The position numbers were made by a program, and so were the translations under genes. The notes beneath the pieces are model-generated. The model was given only the letters and a program-made list of their open reading frames with translations, had not been told where the DNA came from and did no database searches. A stretch of 64,000 bases of DNA from Glandiceps talaboti (Eukaryota; Hemichordata; Enteropneusta; Spengelidae), in NCBI RefSeq assembly GCF_964340395.1, contig NC_135562.1:13371043-13435042 (forward strand). The letters run 5' to 3'. Below, one piece after another: positions 11,331 through 25,026 of this stretch (the first letter of the stretch is position 1; each line of letters opens with the position of its first letter).

Positions 11331-11606
11331 TTTATATATAGAAACTCAGTGTTAAGTTATATATATATATGTAGTAGTATGTAGTGCTATAAATGCAAAA
11401 CCATTGTTGTTTAAGTGTCATGTATTTACTGTAGCGAAAATTCTGCCACTTTTCGATTTGACAACATTTGTTACAAATATTTATATTTAGTGGGTATAGA
11501 ATATATTCCATGAAAGGTAAAATCGTTTTTGTTGGATAAGAACTAAATGGTTCAACACCCCCCCCCCCCACAACTAAAATAATGTATTTGTCTATCCTTC
11601 ATTGAA
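11331..11606. other. Intron, unit B, between two insertions
   Basis: Matches unit A 2440-2665. It includes a run of ten C (about 11561-11570) where unit A has a shorter C-rich string. It ends abruptly at about 11606, where DIRS-like sequence begins. Confidence 0.7.
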
Positions 11607-12156
11607 CTTTTGCAAACTGTTTAACATTAAAGAGATCTAGCAGGAAGTCTGCAAAGTCTTTGGTAGTGATATGGATTGGATCAATCTTCCTTGGCTAGCA
11701 CCAATCACAAAATTGCTCCCATTTGGCGCTATAGGTGCCGAGAGTACTGGCCCTCTGAGGCCTGGTGATAACAGCAGCAGAGTCGCTAGAAAATCCCTTC
11801 TCAATGAGGGATTTTTCGATAATTTGAATGCGTGAAGACATAATACCTCTGGGTTGGGGTGAACGATGTTCCGACCTTGAATTAGAAAATCTGTCCTTTC
11901 CGGGAGCCAAATTGGACAATCGATCAGAAGAGACAGAAGCCATGGAAACCATAACCGGTTTGGTCACAATGGTGCTATTAGGAGGAGCACCACATCCTCC
12001 TCTTGAACCTTGCAAAAGACCAGAGGTAGGATTACTATTGGGGGATAAGCATATATGCGTGCATGTCCTCCCACAAAATTGACAGTGCATCCACTGCCCT
12101 TGTGTCCAGAATTGGGGATACAAACATTGGCAGTTTTCTGTTGTGATAAGTTGCAA
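11607..12156 (-). pseudogene. DIRS tyrosine recombinase, N-terminal remnant
   Basis: The frame contains SDSAAVITRPQRASTLGTYS followed by AKWEQFCDWC, the SAM-like DNA-binding start of DIRS recombinases. An in-frame TAG follows CDWC at about 11697. After it the frame continues as DFADFLLDLFN, again typical of the family, and then runs into host intron at 11607. The catalytic R..HxxR..Y region is absent. Confidence 0.75.
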
Positions 12157-12208
12157 AAAGGTCTAATGAGGGGGTTCGCCAGTGAGCAAAAATCTGATTG
12201 GCCACCTC

Positions 12209-12562
12209 TTAAGGAATCTCCCACTCTGTGGGCCAAATACGTTTATGCCGAGAAAGGGCATTGGCAATCCCATTCAATCTGCCCGGGAGATGACGTGCTC
12301 TTAGTGTTATGTCCCTCTCTTTGCACCAAAGCATTATGTCCCAAAGCAGGTAGAAAAGATGTGGTGACGTTGTGACCCCCATTTTGTTTACATATGCTAC
12401 CACTGTCATGTTTTTGGAGTGGAGTGGAACTTGTCGATTCGATACCAGAGTCACAAACTGTTCTACGGTTAGAAACACAGTCTTGAGTTCTAGACAGTTT
12501 ATGTGATGCTGGCTGACTGCTGTCTCCCACTGGCTGGATACCATGCCACCTGGCAATTGCAT
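12209..12562 (-). pseudogene. DIRS RNase H domain
   Basis: About 117 codons. The DIRS/Ty3-type RNase H landmarks are visible: INCLELKTVFLTVEQF, NMTVVAYVNKMGVTTSPHLF, then ITLRARHLPGRLNGIANALSR (H-PG--N--A--LSR). The acidic residue usually found before N-x-TVVAY is replaced (HSKNMTVV, where SDN is usual), suggesting loss of activity. Confidence 0.8.
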
Positions 12563-13660
12563 TGGGCTCCTCGTCCGTCTTTTGACATGTCGGTAAACAG
12601 GGAGAGGTCCTTTTCTGATACACTAGGGACCTCCCTACCAACAAATTATTCTCGTCTACCCACCACAGCAGATGGAAGTGGAGGGACGGGCGTACCAGAA
12701 TGAAGGAAGACAGTGGGTATAATGATGGGTGCCAAAACGCCAAAAGGTATAGCTGTATAGGGTGCATGCGTAAACGGGCCCAAGGGGTTATGTTTATTAG
12801 AGAATTCATCAGCCCTAGAATGGAAAGTAAAACCTTTGCCTGAATGGAGTGCCTGGGAAGAATGAGTTTTTCCACCCTCTCCTGAGGAGGGCAGACAATG
12901 CCCTGACTGGTAATGAAATGCATGCCTACAACGTTGGTGTCTTGTGTGGGAACTAACTGTGACTTCTCCTAGCTGGGGAGGAAACCTAACCGGATTATAA
13001 TGGATAAGGTTTCTCGAACTTGATGGACTAAGTCCTCCTGTATCATAGAACGAATTAGCCAATCGTCGAGATACGGGTGCAACAGAACGCCCCATTGATA
13101 TAGCCATGCGACTGGTGCTAGTGCAATGCATGTGAAAACCTGGGGGTGGTTGCAAGGCTGAAAGGCAGAGCTATGAACTTGAAAATCTGATCCAAAGCAT
13201 AGGAAATGATGAAAAGATTCGTGAATCGGAATGTGAAACTATGCGTCCTTTGCATCGATTGATGCCATCCATTCTCCAGGTTGTACTGCGGCGAGGATAT
13301 GTCGCTTCATTTCCATCTTGAACTTGGGCATGATGAGAAAGCAGTTTAGTGCTGTTAAGTTCAATATTGGGCACCACCCTCCTGACTTTTGGGGCACCAA
13401 GAAGAGATGACTGTAAAACCCTGGGCCCGCAGTGGAGAAGTCGACTTGTCTGACAACACTTTTGTTGATCAGTGTTTGAATAGCTTCTATTAGAGCCTCT
13501 TGCTTCTGTGTGTTGTCTGGCAGCGATGTGACAAGAGGAGAAGCTGAAAGCGAAGGGTGACGTTTGAACTCTAGACGTCTAAGACGATATCCCTCTCTTA
13601 CCGTGGAGAGAACCCAGGAATCGTCGGTAACCAGTTTCCATTTGCTGGCGAAGGAATGTA
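12563..13660 (-). pseudogene. DIRS reverse transcriptase remnants, several frames
   Basis: The reverse transcriptase is recognisable only in pieces. Near 13220-13275 the minus strand reads W-M-A-S-I-D-A-K-D-A then, after a stop codon, FHIPIHES, matching the DIRS motif in which IDLKDAYFHIPI is usual. Further fragments (SRMAISMGRSVAPVSRRLAN near 13060-13120) are in shifted frames. No intact RT frame remains. Confidence 0.65.
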
Positions 13661-13796
13661 GGTGCCCCCCACCGGGCCCTCACTTGGCTGAGGGAGTGTA
13701 GGAGATGCAGGAGGATACACCGGAGTAGTCAGGAGTGCTGAGCAAACCCACCCGACCCTCAGCCTGTGGGTGGGCCTGGTTTGCAGTCCTTACTGG

Positions 13797-15937
13797 TCAT
13801 GGACATCTGGGGTCAGCCTCTACCGCAACCCCTTGCTGGTTGTCTACTCCTTCCTCTCTGGAAGTTCCAGGGGTAGAGGTTGCCAGAGACTTATTCTGGG
13901 GAGTTGACTGGCTGAAACTAGTGTGAGGTTTCATACGAGGCGTGTCAAAAATTAAACGCTTCCACTGCTTTGCTTCACTGGCCCGGCTGGCCATGGAAGT
14001 CAAGGTACTGGCAAACAAGGAAGGCGCATCAATCGGTGCAGGCCATACTTCTTGTTTTAACTCTGTTGATAAAACAACTGAACTACGCCGTAGGAATGCA
14101 TCCCTCTGAAGGTGTAATAAAGCAGCACGAGACCTCGTAATCTGCTCGGTTACATGACTTTGTGCCATGTTAATTATCTGCATTAAGCGGAAAGTTTTCT
14201 GTGTATCGGGATTGGATGACTTCATCTCCGATACTACAGTGGCTAGAAACCAATCAATGGGTGAAAAAAATATGAAGATAAGACAAGTGTTTATTGTCAA
14301 TGGACGTACTCTTAAAACCATTACGATCCTCATCAACGGCATCAGCATCAGTGTCCAATATTGGAAAGTTGGTGCTTTTATCAGTCGTTTGGGTGCGGTA
14401 TGCTCTCCCTGGGTAGCGGAACCACAGGTACTTATTCATTTGCAAAGGTGGATGACCAGGACCTTTGCCACATACTCCTGAAGACACTTTATTCTGTATC
14501 GAAGAGACCGTAGCCAAAAGTGGGAGTGTTGCTTGCTGATATTTGGATGGTTCAAGCTGTCCCTCTAGTGCCAAACCAGTCCCCGATTGGACTGAATTTG
14601 TTGGCGTAGAATGAGAACACTTGTCAGGGAACTGTTGATAAACCCATTGAACACATTGACTAAACTCCCCCCCTCTGACTCGGTAGGCAGGATTCCTGAC
14701 TGGTCCTCATCTGAATGATCAATGTCGCCAAGGAGCCTCTTGATCTTCTAGTGCTGTGATGGAGACCTCATCCGGGTCACATCTCCAGTTTGACCCAAGG
14801 TGTTAACCCTGTAAGCGACAGAAGCGTCCGGGGGAATACGAGGGGGAATGCTCCTCCCTCATTGGGTTGCACAGTCTGGTAGTACGTCTCAGTGACTGAG
14901 TATGATCACGAACCTCCCATCTCGGTGAATTGTGCGAGCGGTGGAGGCACGGTGAAGGAGAGTGAGGGCGCTGTAACTCGCACTCAGTGTGAGGGCGGTG
15001 GTTACGAGGTGACCACGACCTATCACTACCACCTGCCCAAGAACCCCTAGGTTGGTGGGTATCAGTGGAGGCAGGGTAACAAAAAGGTGACCAGAAATTT
15101 GGTGTTGGCCAAAACCCTGAAGGCTGCCCAAAAGCTGTCCAAGAATAAGGATTTGTTCTGGAATCCAAATCTGTGGACGGCTCGCCATGAGTATAGCCCA
15201 TTACATTGATTGGATATGGCATAGAACCCGTAGGAAGCCATTGTACTGGCCTAGGATCAGGTGACTGATCATGTGACTGATTGTCAGTAGACCGGGAGTT
15301 GCGTCTCTGTACTTCCGGTAAAAGACCGCCCCAAAGATTCTAGAATGAATGATGGCATGGTCGGTGACCTGTTGACTGACCCATAAACGGTATATGGATG
15401 GCTCGAGGGACGGTCTGAGTTAACGTCCTCATGGATAAACGCTTCCTGAGGTCGACCGCTGTAGTGAGGGGTCAGTGACGGAGAACGAGAGATAGGTTTT
15501 GAGTGAGAGGGGCTGCCTGAAAACGGAGGACACTCTTCATTCGTACCCAAAAGTAGACGACTGTTATCGGTTGAGGCCGAAGCCTGAATAGCCCCGTGCG
15601 GTGAAGGCCGTTCTAAGCTAACATCATCGGACACCACTGGAGTCAATACTTCACCCTGAAAAGGGTGGTCTGGTGCGGGTATAACAACACTAGACTTACC
15701 TGATACATTTGCTGAATCAGAGCTTTGAACAGAGTGGGCCCGCTTCCCCTGCTTCAGTTTTTGTTTACGTGGTTCGCATGGGCGAGAGAACTCATTCCAA
15801 TGCCCGTCTCCCCATAAACCACACACTGTCTTGCAGAGTGAATTACGAGAACACTTCCTACAAGAGGGACATAATTTGTGGCCGTCTTCAGTGTGAAAAC
15901 AATGACCACAAGTCCCCTTCTTCTGATTTGGAAGCAT
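13797..15937 (-). pseudogene. DIRS gag-like region, fragmented
   Basis: It begins with a clear ATG at 15937 on the minus strand and a cysteine/histidine-rich segment (GTCGHCFHTEDGHKLCPSCR, KTVCGLWGDGHWNEF). A Ser/Pro-rich stretch to about 15284 follows, then frames at 15222-14803 and 14574-13797 whose helical part (RSRAALLHLQRDAFLRRSS) resembles DIRS gag C-termini. Stops and shifts separate the pieces. Confidence 0.6.
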
Positions 15938-16060
15938 GGTTATAAAAGTAACAACAACAAAAAGGCACAGCTGTCAAAATGAAATGATGAACAATAAAAA
16001 AGAAGCGATAAAAATAAGCACAAAATGTGAAAAGAACAATAGGAACGACTTAGTTGGGAT

Positions 16061-17789
<1,729 letters not shown>

Positions 17790-18722
17790 GTATTGCATGT
17801 AGTCATTGCATGTAGTCATCGCAGTATTGCATGTAGTCATCGCAATATTGCATGTAGTTTTTTTGTATATGTAGTGCAATTGCAAACAATAGCCACTTCA
17901 GGAATAAATGACAAGATATCTCCTAATTGGCCAAGCAAATTTGTTCGCTGCTGCTCAGAATAACAAAAAAATGTAAGATGGCAAGGAATTTAAGAACAAT
18001 TACAGAAAAATAAACTGGTTTGAAAAACACAAGAACAGGTTATCGCAGTATTGCATGTAGTCATTGCAGTATTGCATGTAGTCATTGCATGTAGTTATCA
18101 TAGTATTGCATGTAGTCATCGCAGTATTGCATGTAGTCATCGCAATATTGCATGTAGTCATTGCAGTATTGCATGTAGTCATTGCATGTAGTCATCATAG
18201 TATTGCATGTAGTCATCGCAGTATTGCATGTAGTCATTGCATGTAGTTATCATAGTATTGCATGTAGTCATCGCAGTATTGCATGTAGTCATCGCAATAT
18301 TGCATGTAGTCATTGCAGTATTGCATGTAGTCATTGCATGTAGTCATCGCAGTATTGCATGTAGTCATTGCAGTATTGCATGTAGTCATCGCAATATTGC
18401 ATGTAGTCATTGCAGTATTGCATGTAGTCATTGCATGTAGTCATCGCAGTATTGCATGTGGTCATTGCAGTATTGCATGTAGTCATCGCAATATTGCATG
18501 TAGTCATTGCAGTATTGCATGTAGTCATTGCATGTAGTCATCGCAGTATTGCATGTAGTCATCGCAGTATTGCATGTAATCATCGCAATACTGCATGTAG
18601 TCATCGCAATATTGCATGTTGTCATTGCATGTAGTCATCGCAGTATTGCATGTAGTCATTGCATGTAGTCATCGCAGTATTGCATGTAGTCATTGCAGTA
18701 TTGCATGTAATCATTGCAGTAT
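17790..18722. repeat. 21-bp minisatellite with a 97-bp higher-order period
   Basis: The basic unit is tattgcatgtagtcatygca plus g (21 bp), tandemly repeated from about 17790, interrupted by unrelated sequence at about 17860-18040, then dense to 18722. In the main block the pattern of four 21-mers plus one 13-bp partial unit repeats every 97 bp (similar frames start at 18237, 18334 and 18431). The open frames of MTTCNTA / VVIAVLH repeats on both strands follow from a unit length divisible by three. Confidence 0.93.
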
Positions 18723-18901
18723 GTCATTTTCGAATATTGGTAGGCATTCTACGCCATAGATGCATCTTGACAGCATCATAAACAGACTAAAATTCTAAAG
18801 AGCATCTGGAAATCATTTTTTGTAACAGCTGATATCAGTCTTTGATTTCAAACAGTGAAGTAAAATGTTAAGTTTCCATCTACTTTCCATTTACTTTTTA
18901 G

Positions 18902-19165
18902 TTTGTGAAAGAGTTCTAAGGCAAACGAAGCATGTCATACAGGGTGCTATTCTCACAGTAAAAGAACCAGCGAAGAAAAAAAAGAAACCTAATCTACCCA
19001 GAGATGGGACAAGTTTTCTGTTAAGAGGTTTGACAGATAGAACCAGCAGAGAAACTCTTGAGTTATATTTAGAGAACTGTACTGGTATTGAAAAAGAAAC
19101 TCCTGAACTTTTCTTTGGTGAAGGACCTGGAACAGTTATGGTAAAATATAGTGAAGAGATACAAG
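18902..19165 (+). CDS. PARP14-like gene, unit B RRM1 end and RRM2 start
   Basis: Counterpart of 3318-3569, 264 bp, phase 1 at both ends (acceptor ttactttttag, donor tacaag|gtattt). CERVLRQTKHVIQGAILTVK completes RRM1. The linker has four extra residues (EPAK) before KKKKPNLPRDG. RRM2 begins TSFLLRGLTDRTSRETLELY and ends KYSEEIQ at the splice site. It lies about 9 kb from the previous exon because of the insertions between them. Confidence 0.87.
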
Positions 19166-19798
19166 GTATTTCATGATTTTATATTCTACTAGACAGACTA
19201 TATATGTAGGTAATGTTCTATAATGCACAGATGACTATCAAACTGATAAATTATGACAGTACATCATGTACATGATTTATATATATGAAGAAGCATACAT
19301 TCCACTTGTGACTTGAGTGACACATTTATCTGGTGGTAGTAATTGACTTTCTAGTGGATTGCAATCATACATGCTTTCAAGAAAATACTGTTTTGACAAC
19401 ATGTGGAACTTTGTTGAATTATACAATACTGAAAAAATAACATTATATCAAATTAATTTTGTAATTTATTGATGATAGGGGTAGCTGAGTTACTACCATC
19501 ACAATCATGGTATACTTACACCAAATCAGCAATATATACACTTCCAATGTTTATCCTGGTCCATACATTTCACACTCGTTACTTCTTTCACACAGCATAC
19601 CGGTTATACATGTATAATGGTTACACAGTTCGAGGAAATAACCTGCTAGTTTCAAGTTCAAACATTTCAATTATTTTCTTGCTCATTCCAGATATGATCA
19701 TACAGTAATAAACGTTATTGTCTCGCTTTCCCTTTTGATAATTAAAGATATTATACATATCCTTTACAACGCTGTGTCAGAATATACAACTTCAGACA
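19166..19798. other. Intron, unit B
   Basis: Matches unit A 3570 to about 4150. No exon is seen. Confidence 0.6.
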
Positions 19799-20728
19799 GC
19801 ATAGGGTGTACAAACAGAACCCACTATAGACAGCAAAAGTACACAATGAATTGGATTAATAGCACTTGGCACAGCATGCTATAAACACAGGAGACATCTG
19901 GTTTGATAGAAACGGTTTTATAGCCTCTTGAGATAGTTGTTAGATTTAGAATGAATGTTAAGGTACTGTTAGCCGTGACCATGCATTGTCAAATTTTATT
20001 TCGATCACCAATTCTGATGGAAACATTTTGACTGTGTGACATTGTCAGTGGCAAACTGTACTGTTGTTAGTCACAGACTTGGACCAAGGCATTATTGGAT
20101 CATAGTTTAAAGGCTACACATGTGTGCTGGGCACGGGCCTCATTTTGTAATAGTATACAGACGTTGTAACCCCCCCCCCCTTTCTATCGCCCTTTTTATT
20201 TTGGTTGTATTTGTGTCAGAAAGATGACACAATTAGACTCCTATATCCCAGTATTCATGCTGTTTCGTGCACTAGACGAAACAATCCGTGATCAGAAATA
20301 TACACCGTTCATTTTAATTTTCACAAAAATTAAGATGCAACATTTAGGGAAAGATTTCACTGCAATCAAATGTATTTGACTACAGTGAAATCTTTCCCTA
20401 ATCTCAACAGTGACTTCCTTCACAAAGTTTACTGATTACATAAGATCTTTGAAATGTTACTTCTTAATTTGCTGTTGTTTTGTGCCAGTTATCTTGTTGA
20501 CTTTACCTAAAATGTCTCTGCTTGAAGCTCACTTTATGCAAGTCAACTCAATGCTCTATACTGGCGAGTTGTTCATTATGTATGTCAAGAGGCTATAAAA
20601 ACATTAATATTAAATGATATGTCTCGGTGTAGTCTAGCATGCTGTGCTAACAGCTATAAATCCATCATGTGTGTATTTTCCATGTTTGTAACGGGTTATG
20701 TTTCTACACACTATACTGTTGAAAGTTG
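19799..20728. mobile_element. MITE-like element with terminal inverted repeats and a central hairpin
   Basis: About 0.93 kb present only in unit B; the unit A intron is continuous across this point near 4150. Outer ends are imperfect inverted repeats: left around 19799-19930 (gcacagcatgctataaacac, ttttatagcctcttgagata) against right around 20580-20728 (tcaagaggctataaaaa, tagcatgctgtgc). The middle holds perfect 18-bp arms, tagggaaagatttcactg (20345-20362) and its reverse complement (20383-20400). No transposase is present. Confidence 0.75.
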
Positions 20729-21172
20729 TAGATGCAAATAGGTCCCTTCTGGGTTCCCCAAGCTGTTTAATGCTCACCTAGTACCTGGGTAAATTGACAT
20801 TCATTTGTCAGTGGGTGGACATAGTGAACATAGAATTGATTGTATTCTTTATTATTCCTTTCAAATTAAAGTTGATAATTGTAGAGTAGGTAAGATCCTA
20901 CTCTTTAGTGAAAGAAATCCTTGGCCTAGGGAGTCTTTGGCATGAGAGGTCTATGGCATCTTAAGGGTTAACTAAGATGACAGGTTTATTCTTGGAAATT
21001 ACCATTTTTACAGTTGGCCATATGACTGTTTGTATGTATACAATTGTTTTAATATACATTTTTATAACCAAATATAGTGTTGTTATAATTTGAGTAAAAA
21101 ACATTATGTTGTTAGAAACATCTTGGTGATTATTTTATAATGTTTGCTCATCTTCTTCCTTAAAACATGCAG
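20729..21172. other. Intron, unit B
   Basis: Matches unit A about 4160-4323 followed directly by 6713-6991, i.e. the site without the foldback element. No exon is seen. Confidence 0.65.
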
Positions 21173-21409
21173 ATTTTGAGAGCATTAAAAGATACATTTC
21201 CAAGAGGAAGCTATCCAATGCAAAGCTAGCCATTGAACCTGTTCACCATACTAACTGTATCCTGGTGACCAACCTACCCTTAAATGTTTCTGAAGACACT
21301 GTTGCGTTATACTTTGAAAGCACGAAGAGAAGTGGTGGTGGTGAAATCCGGGAATTGGAAATGAATGTGGAGACAAATACAGCTCTGGTTTATTTTGAAG
21401 ACTACACAG
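21173..21409 (+). CDS. PARP14-like gene, unit B RRM2 end and RRM3 start
   Basis: Counterpart of 6992-7228: 237 bp, phase 1 at both ends, acceptor aacatgcag, donor cacag|gtaaaa. DFESIKRYISKRKLSNAKLA finishes RRM2. CILVTNLPLNVSEDTVALYF and ALVYFEDYT are the core of RRM3. Confidence 0.87.
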
Positions 21410-21418
21410 GTAAAACAA

Positions 21419-21575
21419 GACCAAACATTATTACAAATGTACCAAAGATTACTTGCACTGGGTGTGTACACATACCAGTGGTTTATTTGTGCGGCAAGAC
21501 CAATCATTAGAACATATGTACCAAAGATTATTTGCACTGGGTGTGTGCACATACCAGTGGTGTATTTGTGCGGCA
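21419..21575. repeat. Intronic 79-bp tandem duplication, unit B copy
   Basis: The motif gaccaaacattattacaaa at 21419 recurs in diverged form at 21498. Same period as in unit A (7238). Confidence 0.7.
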
Positions 21576-22071
21576 GTGTAATACTGAAACATTATTGCAA
21601 ACCTGCATGCAACTATATGATTTTTATGATTTTTTGCGTAATTTTTTCATTTCAGATAAACATTTGTAATAATAACAGAACCCCATGCTACGTGAGTTCC
21701 AGTGTGGGTACTCGGGGGGGGGGGGGTGTATTTGCACTCGTGCTTGTAGTGTTTTCAGCTACACTTTCACGCATTATGCTAGTGAAGTATGGCCGCAGAG
21801 AACACTGCAAGCATTCATGCAAATACCCAGTGTATGCCACACTTGCACTTGCACGTTATGGGGTTCTGTCAGCTGTAATGTGAATAACCAGTTACTACCT
21901 TACATTTAAGATCTAGCAAGATACCATTGTTAAATTGTCATGTACAGTTACAATCTTGCTATCTTGCTAAAGAAAAAAGAGATCATTACATCTCATAATC
22001 AGTTTAATAGTATTTGCATTGTAAAAAGAATGATAATGTTCATTTGTATTTACTGGTGTATTTATTTATAG
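21576..22071. other. Intron, unit B
   Basis: Matches unit A 7396-8042 with some deletions. It includes a run of G (about 21714-21726) where unit A has aggggt. Confidence 0.6.
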
Positions 22072-23754
22072 TTGTTGATCAAGTATTAAGAAGAACACAT
22101 AAAATCAACAAAGCTGTTGTGGAGGTGCAGCCATTTATATACAACCTTGGTCATGTAGTTAGTAGAGAGGAACCTACAGCTAGGATACCAGATTCAACTA
22201 CTATTGATGTGGATGTAAACATCATGAAGTTCATCATGTCAAAAGAGGATCTTGCATCTGATATGAAACAGACGACAGCAGCGGCATATGCTCAAATGGA
22301 ATGGTCTCACGAAGGGAAAGGTGACACTCTATTAGTTATTCCAGACATTCCCAAACTCATGAAGAACCGGTACCAGGTAGTCAAAGATTGGACCAATTCT
22401 GTGAAAGATGCTGTGTACGGTTATCTGAGGAATTTCAAAACTGTAGAAGTACCAGTGTTGGAAGGTATCTGGCTTCAAGTCATCAGCCAAAAGAGTGGAT
22501 GGGAGATGGAAAATGTTGATGTACAAGAAGATGAGATGTCTTCAGCATTCATTGTGACTGGGAAATCAGAGGATGTGAAAATGGTGCAGAGTAAACTTGA
22601 AATCTTAGTGAAAGATATTGAAAATAAAATGCAGCGAGCTAAGCGAAGCGTTGAAGATAGTGTAAAGTTAGATGAATTGAAAATAAAACAGCTACAGATG
22701 ACCAAGTTTCCTAGAACAGCAGAAGAACAGTTCCCAGACTTAAAAGTGAAAGTTGTTGCAAAGTCACACCAGGTGAAGTTTGAAGGTCTTCCAAATGATG
22801 TCATGACAGCCAAATGTTTGATGTTTGAAACTGTCGATAAAACGCCCAGGACAACATATAAAGCACCTACAAAATCTCTCCATTACTTCTTGAAGTCTTC
22901 AGCAGTTTCAAGTCAATTCCACGAACTTTTCAAGAAAAGACAGATCCAGGCAACTTACTTCGTAGGAGAAGAAGAAATTATTTGTTCTGCTGTTGATAAA
23001 AATGATCTAAAAGTAGCTACTGAAGTGATACAGCGTCGTGTTCGTGAAGAGCGCATTCCGATACAACCACAATGTTCACCAGTTCTCCAAATGAAAGAAT
23101 GGAATGATTTGATCTCACAAGAAGAGGAGATGCATCTTGTCCGTATTGGTCAGGTTCATCAACATGGTAACCCGTCTGTGACTGTGAGTGGATTTGATGA
23201 ATCTGTCTCAACTGTCGTTGGAGAACTTCAAGACTTCATCAAATTAAACACCATTATAGAACATTCAGTAAAGATGGAAAATGGTAAGGCTCGATACATC
23301 TTTGACGTCAGAAAATCTGACATTGACAGAATAGAGAAGCAAGGTAAACGAGTGCCTTTACAAATTGTGAAATATCCGAAAGGAACATCCACAGTTATTG
23401 TCATTAAAGGAACTGAAGATGATGTGAAAGAGGGTGATCACCTACTGCAGCAGCTATTAGATGATGTTCATGGCCATCCGTACTTAGTGGAAAAACCTGG
23501 CATGGCAAGATTTTTTCAAGAAGAAAAGGGACAGAACTTCTTGAGTGTGGTTGAGAGAAATCATAATTGCAGGATAGATTTGAACGATCCATCAGACTAT
23601 GACATTCTATGCTTCCATAGCCTACCTGATGGAAGAAGGATTATTGTTGGTAAAGGAGACTTGACTAAGATGCATGTTGATGCTATCGTGAATTCGGCAA
23701 ATCCAAAACTTGACCATTCACCTGGAGGACTTGCAAAAGCTATTTCAGATGCAG
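22072..23754 (+). CDS. PARP14-like gene, unit B KH-like modules and start of macrodomain 1
   Basis: A large internal exon, 1683 bp (561 codons), phase 1 at both ends (acceptor tttatttatag, donor gatgcag|gtatat). Residues 1-20 complete RRM3. Residues about 85-510 hold several KH-like modules typical of PARP14 (KGDTLLVIPDI, SAFIVTGKSEDVKMVQSKL, PSVTVSGFDESVSTVVGELQ, TVIVIKGTEDDVKEGDHLLQ). Residues about 520-561 start macrodomain 1: GRRIIVGKGDLTKMHVDAIV then NSANPKLDHSPGGLAKAISD, the ADP-ribose-binding N-[SA]-AN and glycine-loop region. The exon continues into 26272. Up to residue 412 it has a duplicate in unit A. Confidence 0.9.
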
Positions 23755-24064
23755 GTATATGACATAATGTTTTATTCTACACTCACGTTATTCTATAAAT
23801 AGTTATTGTTATCACCCATTTATTTGTCCTGAAACAGCAATTGCTTTGCCCAGATGGGAGAATATCAAAATATACTTTAAGAGGATGTTTAAGGTTCGTC
23901 AACAGCAATCACAAGGGCCTTGTGCAGTACTGCAGGATCAGTAAGGTCAGAAAGAGCAAGCATAGACAGGACCACAATTTTAGCTGCCGTAAAAGAGAGG
24001 TTCGATAATGCTGTAACAGAGTAAGAGAAGCAGTTCAGCATCTACATTGAAAGAGAGCAACAGT
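23755..24064. other. Intron after the macrodomain 1 start exon
   Basis: No gene or clear repeat is recognised. Confidence 0.4.
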
Positions 24065-24688
24065 TCACTGTACAACATTTTACCCACAACTCTCTCTGAT
24101 TTGTAGTGTTGGACATCATCTCCTTCAAGTCAGACAAATCTCACCAGTGTATAGGGTTTTGTAAAAACATTTTTTCCATTTGGCAATCGTAGAATTGCCA
24201 CTGATGAATTTCTGAATACCCATTTTCATCGGTTCTGGTATCAGTGATTTATTGTAGAAGGAGTAGCAATTTTAGGAATTTGTCAGCAGATTTTCTTGAA
24301 AGACATGCAGAATATTTGCGACGAAACTAAGGAAAATATATGCACCTGTTATGACTTTGCCAAAGATATAGATTTATTTGAATAGGTATGACAAAAGAAA
24401 TTTACATACTAAAACTCATCACACACACTGACTACCCAAGTTATTGACACTTTGACAGTGAAAAGTGTTTTATTCACAGCACATGCTTAATTTAGTTGTT
24501 AGTTCATTTTTGTACAAAATTTAGAATTTTATTTTTGATTCCTAATCGTACTTTTGCTACATATTAATTAAACTTAATTTCTATGCTTAAAATGTTGAAA
24601 AGTATGGATTATTGAAAAAGTTATAAAATAAGGAACCTCCAAGCATACCAATCAGAGAGAGTTGTGGGTAAGATATTGTACAGTGCAG
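24065..24688. mobile_element. MITE-like inverted-repeat element
   Basis: The left arm near 24067-24101 (actgtacaacattttaccca, caactctctctgatt) is the imperfect reverse complement of 24650-24686 (aatcagagagagttgtgggt, aagatattgtacagt). About 0.55 kb of AT-rich, non-coding sequence separates the arms. No target duplication has been confirmed. Confidence 0.6.
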
Positions 24689-25026
24689 TTGTAATATAAA
24701 GCAAGTGTGCTTTGTTTACAACCAAATATTTCATCTGATAACCTGAATCCAGTACAGCAGATCCCACTACCATTGTAAATGTTGATCGTTTGACCAAATA
24801 CTTCCAACCTATGACATATGAACTGTCTTCGTCTCGTTATTAAAGCTCCAGGTGGAAGTTTAGTAGAGTGTTTACATCATGATCTGTGATTTTGATTCAC
24901 TGTCTCACTAAAAATAACCATCTGGAATGCTATCAACGATGACTGATTAATGTGGTTTGAAGATTATACATTTGAACTAATTGGTGACAATATGAGGAGT
25001 TTTAGCATATGTTCAGCCTAGTTTAA

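Larger units (their letters stand above)
11607..16060 (-). mobile_element. Decayed DIRS-like retrotransposon, truncated at its 3' end
   Basis: Read on the minus strand, the element runs gag-like frames (15937 down to about 13797), reverse transcriptase remnants (about 13660-12563), RNase H (12562-12209) and the beginning of a tyrosine recombinase (12156-11607). That order is typical of DIRS elements. Frames are interrupted by stops and shifts. The recombinase is cut off at 11607 after its N-terminal domain, so the catalytic part is gone. The right edge is not defined; 16060 is an estimate just upstream of the gag start. It lies antisense in an intron of the host gene. Confidence 0.8.

Noticed and set aside
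18000-18634. Repetitive MTTCNTA and VVIAVLH open frames on both strands
   Set aside because: They are forced by a 21-bp repeat without stops; no start, domain or splice evidence.
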